Source of the DNA: Collinsella sp. AF33-16
GTDB lineage: Bacteria; Actinomycetota; Coriobacteriia; Coriobacteriales; Coriobacteriaceae
Assembly: GCF_003475325.1 (NCBI RefSeq)
Contig: NZ_QRQC01000037.1
Coordinates: 1,465-7,087, forward strand
DNA length: 5,623 bases
Direction of reading: 5' to 3'
The position numbers and the translations under genes were made by a program. This document shows, piece after piece, positions 1 to 5,582 of the stretch. The stretch's first letter is position 1. Every line of letters begins with the position of its first letter. The notes below the pieces were generated by a model. It was not told where the DNA came from and made no database searches. It saw nothing but the letters and a program-made list of their open reading frames with translations.

Positions 1-13
1 GAGGCAGTTCACA
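1..13. mobile_element. Terminal 13 bp of a probable IS copy (outer end lies outside the window)
   Basis: GAGGCAGTTCACA is the exact reverse complement of positions 5583-5595. The copy at the other end of the window continues as TGTGAACTGCCTCCC followed by TTGGACA, which resembles the left end of IS3-family (IS150-group) elements. Such elements end in TG...CA, so this stretch would be the last bases of the right end of another copy lying upstream. Only 13 bp are visible and no transposase is present, so the family assignment is inference. Confidence 0.4.
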
Positions 14-60
14 CGCGCCGGGGAGGGTTTTCGCCTGTTTGGGGGATGAACCGCCAGCAG

Positions 61-103
61 CCTATTCCTCAAAACCGAAAAATTTTCGGTTTTGAGGAAT
101 AGG
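61..103. repeat. Perfect 43-bp palindrome, copy 1 of 3
   Basis: Two 21-nt arms (61-81 and 83-103) are perfectly complementary around the single base A82. The arms begin CCTATTCCTCAAAACCG and meet in an A/T-rich centre. The same palindrome recurs at 147-189 and 1419-1464. It differs from those at the C75-C76/G88-G89 pairs, which are fully paired here. The spacer to copy 2 is also 43 nt (104-146), so the two centres lie 86 bp apart. It may be an operator, an RNA hairpin or a small non-autonomous repeat; the sequence does not decide. Confidence 0.9.
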
Positions 104-146
104 ACCAAAGCAGATTGTTATTTGGCAAGGTATATTCGATGTAAGC

Positions 147-189
147 GCTATTCCTCAAAACTGAAAATTTTTCGATTTTGAGGAATAGC
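147..189. repeat. Near-perfect 43-bp palindrome, copy 2 of 3, just before the ATPase gene
   Basis: Arms 147-167 and 169-189 pair except at two inner positions (C161 opposite A175, T162 opposite G174). The core is the same as copies 1 and 3. The outermost pair is G147-C189, whereas copies 1 and 3 have C-G there, so the pair is kept while the bases change. It ends 13 nt before the ribosome-binding site of the ATPase gene. It would therefore be a 5' leader hairpin if transcription starts upstream, or an operator if it starts inside. Confidence 0.88.
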
Positions 190-202
190 AAACATCGGGT
201 GT

Positions 203-209
203 AGGGAGG
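203..209 (+). promoter_or_regulatory. Ribosome-binding site that decides the ATPase start
   Basis: AGGGAGG touches the first in-frame ATG (210) directly, leaving no spacer. It lies 6 nt before the second ATG (216), which is a normal distance, so the start at 216 is preferred. Confidence 0.7.
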
Positions 210-215
210 ATGCCA

Positions 216-1412
216 ATGAAGCTCATCAATAGGACGTCGTATATGGATACGCTGACGAGTCTTATCGGTGTGCCCGACATCAAGGTCATCACGGGCATCC
301 GGCGCAGCGGAAAATCCAAGCTGCTCGAGTCCCTCCGCGATTACGTGGAGACCAACCTGCCTGATTCAAATGTCATTCATATCAACTACAACCTCGATGA
401 GTTCGAGGACCTGCTCGAATATCACGCTTTGCTTGCTTATGTAAAAGAGCGTCGGGTGTCCGGCACGCAAAACTTTCTGCTTATCGATGAGGTTCAGATG
501 TGTAGCGGCTTTGAGCGCGCAATCAACAGCCTTCACGCATCCGAGCGGTATGACATCTTTATTACGGGGTCAAATGCATTTTTGTTATCGAGCGACCTAT
601 CGACGCTCTTTACGGGGCGCACGTTCGAAATCGAGGTGTTCCCGTTCTCGTTTGAGGAGTATCGCTCTTACGACGGTAAGGGCGAGGTCGACCATGATTT
701 TGATGAATACGCACATGCCGGCGGCATGTCCGGTTCGTATCCTTACCGAACGCAGGAGCAACGCTATCAATATCTCTCCAACGTTTTTAAAACGTTGATC
801 GTGAGGGATATCGTGCAGCGGCATAACGTCAGAAACGAATCGGCGCTGCTGCGTATTGCTGACTACATGATGGACAACGTCTCCAACATTACGTCGGCTC
901 GCAATATAACGGATAGCCTGAATGCAGATGGGCTAAAGATCACGAACAAGACGGTGGGCACATATATGGGGTATCTGTGCGACGCATTTGCCTTCTATAA
1001 GGTTCGACGGTATGACATTCGCGGCAAGAAATACCTCAAGAGCGGCGAGAAGTACTATCTGGCGGACCATGCGTTTAAATATGCGCTGCTTGGTACGCGC
1101 GATATGGATTGGGGACGCGTATACGAGAACATGGTGGCAATCGAGCTGCTGCGGCGCGGATACGAAGTGTACGTCGGCGTGCTTTATAAAAAGGAAATTG
1201 ACTTTGTAGCTATCAGGCGAAGCGAGAAGCTCTATATCCAGGTGAGCGATGACATTAGCTCGGACAAGACGTTTGAGCGGGAAATCTCGCCGCTCTTGAG
1301 CATTGCCGACGCGTATCCCAAGATGATTCTCGCCCGCACGCATCACGAGACTACGGATCGCGATGGGGTGCAGATAGTGGACCTGGCGAGGTGGCTTTGC
1401 GGCGAGGCGTAG
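216..1412 (+). CDS. AAA+ ATPase with C-terminal DUF4143 domain (COG1373 type)
   Basis: Predicted cytoplasmic P-loop ATPase of 398 residues counted from ATG 216 (400 from the alternative ATG 210). The Walker A motif is GIRRSGKS (residues 27-34) and Walker B is LLIDE (88-92). A sensor-1-like TGSNA lies at 117-121 and a possible arginine finger in FTGR (132-135). FPFSFEEY (142-149) is typical of this family. The C-terminal third holds the DUF4143 signature: ENMVAIELLRRGYEVY, then KKEIDF, then YIQV. This resembles a PD-(D/E)XK-like fold with Glu, Asp and Gln in the usual places. Length is normal and the frame is intact. The family is widespread, often in many copies per genome, and its biological role is poorly known. 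The gene stands alone between palindromic repeats and converges on coaX. A product name is safe; a specific function is not. Confidence 0.93.
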   Translation: MKLINRTSYMDTLTSLIGVPDIKVITGIRRSGKSKLLESLRDYVETNLPDSNVIHINYNLDEFEDLLEYHALLAYVKERRVSGTQNFLLIDEVQMCSGFERAINSLHASERYDIFITGSNAFLLSSDLSTLFTGRTFEIEVFPFSFEEYRSYDGKGEVDHDFDEYAHAGGMSGSYPYRTQEQRYQYLSNVFKTLIVRDIVQRHNVRNESALLRIADYMMDNVSNITSARNITDSLNADGLKITNKTVGTYMGYLCDAFAFYKVRRYDIRGKKYLKSGEKYYLADHAFKYALLGTRDMDWGRVYENMVAIELLRRGYEVYVGVLYKKEIDFVAIRRSEKLYIQVSDDISSDKTFEREISPLLSIADAYPKMILARTHHETTDRDGVQIVDLARWLCGEA

Positions 1413-1418
1413 CAGAAA

Positions 1419-1464
1419 GCCCTATTCCTCAAAACTGAAAATTTTCGATTTTGAGGAATAGGGC
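1419..1464. repeat. 46-bp palindrome, copy 3 of 3, between convergent genes
   Basis: Arms 1419-1441 and 1442-1464 are complementary except for the same two inner positions as in copy 2 (C1435 opposite A1448, T1436 opposite G1447). This copy has a longer outer stem (GCC/GGC). It starts 6 nt after the ATPase stop codon and ends 58 nt before the end of coaX on the other strand. The position would suit a bidirectional terminator. No T-run follows the stem on either strand, so it is not a standard intrinsic terminator. It could instead protect the 3' end of the mRNA or be bound by a protein. Confidence 0.88.
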
Positions 1465-1522
1465 TGCCGCGTTGCCTGGTCCGCTGCTCGCGCTTGTGTC
1501 GCGCTCGGCTAAGGCCCCTGTC

Positions 1523-2296
1523 TTACCCCAGCTCCCGCATGCGGCGGTAGATTTCGCAGATGCCCTTGATGGTGAGCTGCCCGTCGACCACGTCGAAGGC
1601 ATCGGTCGAATCGGCGACGATGCCGGCGAGACCGCCCGTGGCGATAACGGTGGCGTCTTCGCGGCCCAGCTCGCGCTTCATGCGCGCGACCAAGCCCTCG
1701 GCCATGGCAGCGGCACCCACCACGGCGCCGACTTTGATGCACTCCTCGGTATCGCGGCCGATGGCGTGCTCGGGCGCCTCGAGCGGAACGCTGGCGAGCT
1801 TGGCGGCTCGGGCGGCAAGCGCGTCCATGGAGATGCGGATGCCCGGCGCGATCGCTCCGCCAATGTAATAGCCGTCCTCGTCGATAACGTCGATATTGGT
1901 CGCGGTGCCAAAGTCCACCACGATCGCCGGCGCGCCGTAGAAAGTCTCGGCCGCAACGGCGTTGGCGACGCGGTCGGCACCTACGGCCTGGGGACGCGCC
2001 GCGCGCAGCTTGGTCACCGCGGCCGTCTGCGGCCCGATAACGATGGCGTCTGCCGCGATGCGGTCGGCCACGGCGTGCCACTCGCGCGAGAGCTGTGGCA
2101 CCACGCCGGCAAAGGCGATCGCGTCGACCGCGCCGAGCGAGAGGTCGTACATCTTAAAGAAGCCCATCAGGCGCACATGGATCTCGTCGGCGGTATAGGA
2201 GCGGTCGGTGGGCATGCGCCACGACTGCACCAGCTCGTCTCCGTCAAACAGGCCCATGGCCGTCTGCGTGTTTCCCATATCGATAGCGAGCAGCAT
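1523..2296 (-). CDS. coaX: Type III pantothenate kinase
   Basis: Predicted to phosphorylate pantothenate with ATP, the first step of coenzyme A synthesis, in the cytoplasm. The protein has 257 residues, the usual size for CoaX. Family motifs are clear: the N-terminal phosphate-binding DMGNT (6-10), GADR (106-109) with the presumed catalytic Asp108, DFGTATNID (128-136), GGAIAPGI (146-153) and ATGG (219-222). The open frame runs further upstream. The start chosen is the ATG at 2296-2294, because a GGGAG ribosome site (plus-strand 2302-2306) lies 5 nt before it and the protein then begins MLLAIDMGNT, as in the family. An ATG at 2317 would add seven residues and has no clear site. The gene is complete, faces the ATPase gene tail to tail, and is divergent from tRNA-fMet. 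I see no T-run terminator behind it. Confidence 0.95.
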   Translation of the reverse strand: MLLAIDMGNTQTAMGLFDGDELVQSWRMPTDRSYTADEIHVRLMGFFKMYDLSLGAVDAIAFAGVVPQLSREWHAVADRIAADAIVIGPQTAAVTKLRAARPQAVGADRVANAVAAETFYGAPAIVVDFGTATNIDVIDEDGYYIGGAIAPGIRISMDALAARAAKLASVPLEAPEHAIGRDTEECIKVGAVVGAAAMAEGLVARMKRELGREDATVIATGGLAGIVADSTDAFDVVDGQLTIKGICEIYRRMRELG

Positions 2297-2341
2297 GTCT
2301 ACTCCCAGTGTTGGCATAAAAGGACGCGCACCATTGTATAC

Positions 2342-2357
2342 GCGCCGTCGACGGCGC
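2342..2357. repeat. Perfect 16-bp GC-rich palindrome in the coaX upstream region
   Basis: GCGCCGTCGACGGCGC is its own reverse complement. It lies 46 bp upstream of the coaX start. On the - strand it sits immediately upstream of TATACAAT (plus 2333-2340), a plausible -10 box, though no good -35 is seen at the right distance. If that -10 is used, the palindrome would overlap the promoter spacer and could be an operator. It could also be a hairpin-forming sequence without a role. Confidence 0.5.
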
Positions 2358-2432
2358 TCGGCTGCGATTCGTTTACGGTGATATGGACTGAGGGGTTTAA
2401 ATATGAAGGAATTATGCTCTACGAGATTTTTC

Positions 2433-2461
2433 TTGCCGTTTACCGAACCCCCGCGTAATAT
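2433..2461 (+). promoter_or_regulatory. Sigma-70-type promoter of the initiator tRNA gene
   Basis: A -35-like TTGCCG (2433-2438) is followed after exactly 17 bp by TAATAT (2456-2461). The expected transcription start is near 2468, about 25 nt before the mature tRNA, as is usual for a tRNA leader removed by RNase P. The fit in both boxes and spacing is good, but there is no direct proof. Confidence 0.6.
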
Positions 2462-2492
2462 TCTTTCTTGCGCACATGAGGCGCCCAGACAT

Positions 2493-2569
2493 TGCGGGGT
2501 GGAGCAGTCTGGTAGCTCGCCGGGCTCATAACCCGGAGGTCGTAGGTTCAAATCCTGCCCCCGCGACCA
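2493..2569 (+). tRNA. Initiator tRNA-fMet (CAT anticodon)
   Basis: A 77-nt cloverleaf with encoded CCA (2567-2569). The D stem is GAGC/GCTC (2502-2505/2515-2518). The anticodon stem is CCGGG/CCCGG (2520-2524/2532-2536) with CAT at 2527-2529. The T arm is GTAGG TTCAAAT CCTGC (2542-2558). Initiator hallmarks are present: three G-C pairs next to the anticodon loop, A11-U24 in the D stem, and no Watson-Crick pair at position 1-72. Here that pair is U2493 with G2565, a wobble, where Escherichia coli has C-A. The gene has its own promoter and terminator. It marks the left border of the nuclease island and may have been its integration site. Confidence 0.97.
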
Positions 2570-2578
2570 AGAACTTGC

Positions 2579-2614
2579 AGCTCGGAAGCAAAATTGCTTC
2601 CGAGCTTTTTCTTT
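2579..2614 (+). terminator. Intrinsic terminator behind tRNA-fMet
   Basis: AGCTCGGAAGCAA (2579-2591) and TTGCTTCCGAGCT (2594-2606) are perfectly complementary; in practice the innermost pairs would open into a loop. A T-rich run, TTTTTCTTT, follows directly. This is a strong factor-independent terminator 10 nt after the tRNA, so the downstream operon needs its own promoter. Confidence 0.92.
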
Positions 2615-2625
2615 ATCGGTTTACC

Positions 2626-2647
2626 TTGCGGGTGAATTGCGGGTGAA
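2626..2647. repeat. Tandem pair of 11-mers
   Basis: TTGCGGGTGAA occurs twice in direct contact (2626-2636 and 2637-2647), 57 bp behind the tRNA. Short direct repeats close to a tRNA 3' end often are arm-type binding sites of tyrosine integrases, so this may be a scar of an integrated element. No integrase gene lies in the window. The stretch from 2615 to 2799 otherwise holds no gene. It has an inverted repeat TTATCG/CGATAA (2712-2717/2720-2725) and no promoter I can name with confidence. Confidence 0.6.
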
Positions 2648-2799
2648 TCCTGAGTCAATTTATTATGTGAAGCAGATAAACCATTGATAATCGCGGACCG
2701 GTCGGCTTGACTTATCGACCGATAAACTCCAATTGGGAGGAGTCCCGGCGGTCCTTAGCTAAAATAGTGACGTCTGAATAACAACAAGGGAGTCGCTAT

Positions 2800-2982
2800 A
2801 TGAAGACCGTCTACGATGCCCTTGACCCTATCGTCAACGGGTCGGCAACGACCAAGGAGAAGGGCGACAAGTACGAGGCGGCCTGCGTTTACTATCTCAA
2901 GAACGACCCCTTCTACGCGCTGTTCCTTTCCCGTGTCGGGACGATAACCCAGGCACCCGAATGGGATAACAGTTTGTTTTAA
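2800..2982 (+). CDS. Short protein resembling only the N-terminus of a restriction-type helicase (probable remnant)
   Basis: A 60-residue frame with a good ribosome site (AAGGGAG at 2786-2792, 7 nt before ATG). The stretch TTKEKGDKYEAACVYYLKND (18-37), followed by PFY and a hydrophobic run, resembles the beginning of large predicted helicases of the COG4889 / type ISP restriction group, where a similar segment opens an Mrr-like nuclease region. Those proteins run to many hundreds of residues; this one stops at EWDNSLF. It therefore looks like a start left behind by an internal deletion, still translated as the first gene of the operon. A real small protein cannot be excluded. It ends 15 nt before the exonuclease gene. 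The family link is from memory of the pattern, not from a search. Confidence 0.55.
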   Translation: MKTVYDALDPIVNGSATTKEKGDKYEAACVYYLKNDPFYALFLSRVGTITQAPEWDNSLF

Positions 2983-2997
2983 GGGAAAGGAAGCCGT

Positions 2998-3687
2998 ATG
3001 GCGAAAAAGGGATATATCTTCTGGGACAGCGAGACGGCGAATCCCCAGCAGAGGATATGCCAGGTCGCTTATATCCTCACGGATCTTGAGGGAAACTGCC
3101 TGGGCGACCCGGTTTGCCGGGTGATCAATCCTGAGAGCGAGATTGGTTGGTGGAGTAGGTCTCATCTGGAAATCGATTGGGACTCACTGGACGACATGCC
3201 GACCTTTGTCCGCTTCTGGGAGGATGCCGGTCTGGCGGATTTGCTGCGAGACTACATCCTGGTCGCGCATAACGCCAACGGCGCCGACATCCACCACATC
3301 AAGAAGAGTCTGGCTGCCTACGACATCGAAATGCCCGAGATCGAAGTAATCGATACGATGCTGGTGGCGAAGCAGAAGGGTCTGCCCGGAGCGCTTGTCG
3401 ACCTCTGCGAGCATTACGGCGTGCATCTTGATAGCCACCACGATGCCATGAGCGACGCCGAGGCGTGCCTTGGGGTTTTCCGTGGGCTGGCCGGCGAGTT
3501 CGGTGCGCTCGAGCCCGCCGTTTGGGCTCCGAATGCCTCCTCCCATCATGGCCGCAAGCGTGTTTTCACGGGCTTGGGACTGGTGAACGGGTCGCAGGAG
3601 CCATCGAAGAGGTTTTGGCGAAAGCCGAGGAGGCGGGCCACAGGGGCGATCCGGGCGAAATCACTGATCCGGTCGGACTCAAGGTGA
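2998..3687 (+). CDS. DnaQ-like DEDDh 3'-5' exonuclease (out-of-frame C-terminus)
   Basis: Predicted to remove nucleotides from DNA or RNA 3' ends with two metal ions. All three exonuclease motifs are visible: Exo I as WDSET with Asp10 and Glu12, Exo II as HNANGAD (91-97) with Asp97, and Exo III as HDAMSDA (148-154) with His148 and Asp153, the DEDDh pattern. LVDLCEHYGV (133-142) before Exo III also fits the family. The catalytic domain ends near residue 180. From about residue 194 the protein turns basic and unlike its family, because the reading frame has slipped: the natural continuation, a BRCT domain, lies in another frame (to 3920). The start ATG has AAGGGAAAGGAA (2981-2992) before it. 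The nuclease may still be active without the tail, unless the slip is a sequencing error. Confidence 0.85.
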   Translation: MAKKGYIFWDSETANPQQRICQVAYILTDLEGNCLGDPVCRVINPESEIGWWSRSHLEIDWDSLDDMPTFVRFWEDAGLADLLRDYILVAHNANGADIHHIKKSLAAYDIEMPEIEVIDTMLVAKQKGLPGALVDLCEHYGVHLDSHHDAMSDAEACLGVFRGLAGEFGALEPAVWAPNASSHHGRKRVFTGLGLVNGSQEPSKRFWRKPRRRATGAIRAKSLIRSDSR

Positions 3688-3920
3688 AGGTATCCGGCGT
3701 TACTCCGGGCTACAATCGCGATGAGATCCTTGCCGCACTTAAGGAATGCGGGATGAAAGCGACCGATGGCAAGCCCGCGCAGAGCACGAAGTACCTCGCA
3801 ATAGGCGACAACGTGGGACGAAGCAAGCTCGACGCAGTTTTCAGCGGCAACTCGCAGGCAAAAATCGTCACGACGGGCGAGTTGCTTGAGGTCATGAACC
3901 GATTTGGCAAGGCGGAATAG
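3579..3920 (+). pseudogene. BRCT-domain tail of the exonuclease, separated by a frameshift
   Basis: This stretch has no own start codon or ribosome site where the coding signal begins, but it codes for a sensible protein in the frame one base back from the exonuclease. A charged linker (GERVAGAIEEVLAKAEEAG) is followed by KVKVSGVTPGY, then LKECGMKATD, then STKYLAIGDNVGRSKLDA, and ends ELLEVMNRFG. This is the BRCT pattern known from NAD-dependent DNA ligase and from exonuclease-BRCT fusions. BRCT domains bind DNA ends or phosphorylated partners. Adding one base to the GGG run at 3576-3578 would join the two frames as ...VFTGLGTGERV..., giving one protein of about 307 residues. The exact site of the slip is inferred. 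Confidence 0.75.
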
Positions 3921-3935
3921 AAGGGAAGGCTCGAT

Positions 3936-4643
3936 ATGGCCGTCAATTTGAAAACCGTAAAAGACACGGTGAATCTTGCAGCGGGGGTTTTAGCCGCCGC
4001 CGCCGGGGTTGTCGATGGGGCAAAGCAGCTCGGTTTCGATGTCGATGGAGCCGTGAAAAGCGCTGCCGACGGGGCAACCAACGGCGCGCGTGCTGTTGCC
4101 GACGGCATCGGCAAGGGATTTGGTGCGGCGGCGGAAGGCGTCGGCGCGGCAGCCGGCGCGTTGGGGGATGCCACGAAGGCGTTCCAGGACTCAAGGGCCG
4201 CCGCGGAGGCTCGCAAGAAGATCGATGCCGCCAGGCAATCAATATTTGAAGGCGCGTCGACGGTGATGCCCCTGCACGAGTTCATCTGCCAGCAGGTCAA
4301 AGCCTCCGAAGCTGCGTTCAACGGCTACGATATGCCCGGCTGCTATCTCATCGCGACATACCGCAGGCATGACCACGATAAGAACTTCAGCGACTATCTC
4401 GGAATATACGTGGGGTCAAGTGAGCGTATGGCGGACGATATCGCGTCCATACCTACGCGATTGGGCGATCCGGATGTCTACGCTGACTACAAGTACCGAC
4501 AAAACATTTTGCTATTCGTGTATCCGTGCGAGCTGAAGGACGTCGACGAACGTCGTGGGCTCCTGCTGCGTTCGTTTGACGGCGAGAGGCTCTACAACGG
4601 CACTGGATTATCGGTCGAGAGGGCGGCGGATGAAGACCTATAA
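3936..4643 (+). CDS. Ala/Gly-rich protein with GIY-YIG-like nuclease domain
   Basis: A 235-residue protein not recognised as a named family. Residues 13-80 are rich in Ala and Gly with repeated GA and DGA steps, in the manner of glycine-zipper or phage tail-like segments. They may associate with membrane or form helices, but there is no clear signal peptide. The C-terminal half looks like a GIY-YIG domain: GCYLIATY (135-142), LGIYVGSS (155-162), an Arg at 175, a candidate catalytic Glu205 and a closing LYNGTG (219-224). Spacing between these points fits the fold loosely, so the assignment is tentative. The ribosome site AAGGGAAGG (3921-3929) lies 6 nt before ATG. The gene starts 15 nt after the BRCT tail and its last 14 nt overlap the next gene, which suggests translational coupling. 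Confidence 0.8.
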   Translation: MAVNLKTVKDTVNLAAGVLAAAAGVVDGAKQLGFDVDGAVKSAADGATNGARAVADGIGKGFGAAAEGVGAAAGALGDATKAFQDSRAAAEARKKIDAARQSIFEGASTVMPLHEFICQQVKASEAAFNGYDMPGCYLIATYRRHDHDKNFSDYLGIYVGSSERMADDIASIPTRLGDPDVYADYKYRQNILLFVYPCELKDVDERRGLLLRSFDGERLYNGTGLSVERAADEDL

Positions 4644-5562
4644 CCTGGACACCATCCATAAGGTCCCCCTGCGCGAGGTGTGGCCGCATGAGGCCCACGA
4701 CTTCACCAAGTGGCTGGCCGAGGAGCAGAACCTCGCAACCCTCGGGACGGCGGTCGGAATCGAGCTCGAGCTCATAGAGACGGAGTCCTCGGTCGGATCG
4801 TTCAACGTGGACATCTACGCGCAGGAGTCCGGTACGGGCCGCAAGGTGATCATCGAGAACCAGCTCGAGGACACCAACCACGACCATCTCGGCAAGGTGA
4901 TCACGTACGCCGCCGGCAAGGGCGCCGAGGTCGTCATCTGGGTCGTGGCGCGCGCCCGCGACGAGCACCGCCAGGCCATCGAGTGGCTCAACCAGCACAC
5001 CGACAGCGACTTCGGGTTCTTCCTGGTCGAGGTCGAGCTCTGGAAGATCGGGGACTCCTTGCCCGCCCCGCGCTTCGGCGTGGTCGAGCAGCCGAACGAG
5101 TGGACCAAGACCGTGAAGCTCTCCGAGGGGCTCAGCGAGACCGAAAAGGTCAAGCTGGCGTACTGGACGGCCTACCGCGATGTGGCGGGCGGCCATCCGG
5201 AGTTCCTCAAGGAGTTCAGCCCGCAGAAGCCCAGCAAGGACCATTGGTCGACGCTTCGCCTGGGGGTCTCGGCATACCATCTCGCCCTGCTCATCGATAC
5301 GCAAAGGGGCCGCACGGGCATCGAGCTGTACGTGGACGACGACAAGGAGATCGGGCACCGCGCCATCGCCAACAGCGGGGTCTTCGAGGAGCACCTCGGG
5401 CTGACGGCGGCACCCTTCGATGCGAAAAAGGCATCGGGGCTGCGCTTCTACAAGGCGGGCCACCCCATCAAGGGCCACCAGGACGCATGGCCGGGGTACA
5501 TCGAGGAGCAGCTCGGATGGGCCCTCGAGATGAAAAAAATAATCGCGGAGATCGAGCTCTAA
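4630..5562 (+). CDS. DUF4268 protein with PD-(D/E)XK-like nuclease domain
   Basis: A 310-residue protein. The N-terminal half carries the family pattern VGSFNVDIYA (55-64) and VIIENQLEDTNHDHLGKVIT (73-92). The Asp61 ... Glu76-Asn-Gln78 array corresponds to the PD-(D/E)XK nuclease core in its ExQ variant. LWKIGDSLPAPRFGVV (137-152) and PNEW (155-158) are also typical. Residues from about 170 to the end form the DUF4268 region. Homologues are common in restriction and defence neighbourhoods, but their target is not established. The open frame continues upstream to 4555; the ATG at 4630 is chosen because GAGAGGGCGG precedes it and the family begins there. It overlaps the previous gene by 14 nt. 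Its base composition is clearly GC-richer than that of the ATPase gene. The gene is complete and ends the operon. Confidence 0.9.
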   Translation: MKTYNLDTIHKVPLREVWPHEAHDFTKWLAEEQNLATLGTAVGIELELIETESSVGSFNVDIYAQESGTGRKVIIENQLEDTNHDHLGKVITYAAGKGAEVVIWVVARARDEHRQAIEWLNQHTDSDFGFFLVEVELWKIGDSLPAPRFGVVEQPNEWTKTVKLSEGLSETEKVKLAYWTAYRDVAGGHPEFLKEFSPQKPSKDHWSTLRLGVSAYHLALLIDTQRGRTGIELYVDDDKEIGHRAIANSGVFEEHLGLTAAPFDAKKASGLRFYKAGHPIKGHQDAWPGYIEEQLGWALEMKKIIAEIEL

Positions 5563-5582
5563 AAAACGCCCCGGCAGTAAAT

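Noticed and set aside
46..102. An 18-codon reading frame starting at ATG 46 and running through palindrome 1
   Set aside because: The G-run before it touches the start codon, so spacing is wrong, and most of its codons are the palindrome itself.
61..189. CRISPR-like layout of 43-bp repeat, 43-bp spacer, 43-bp repeat
   Set aside because: Only two units, long full palindromes as repeats, a third copy 1.2 kb away and no cas genes; equal length is probably chance or regulatory spacing.
1451..2458. Long open frame on the + strand opposite coaX
   Set aside because: It is the shadow of a GC-rich gene: low-complexity, no recognisable motifs, while the - strand frame has every CoaX motif.
3561..3600. 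Programmed -1 frameshifting to make the exonuclease-BRCT fusion
   Set aside because: I find no canonical X XXY YYZ slippery heptamer in the frame needed, nor an obvious stimulatory hairpin; mutation or sequencing error is simpler.
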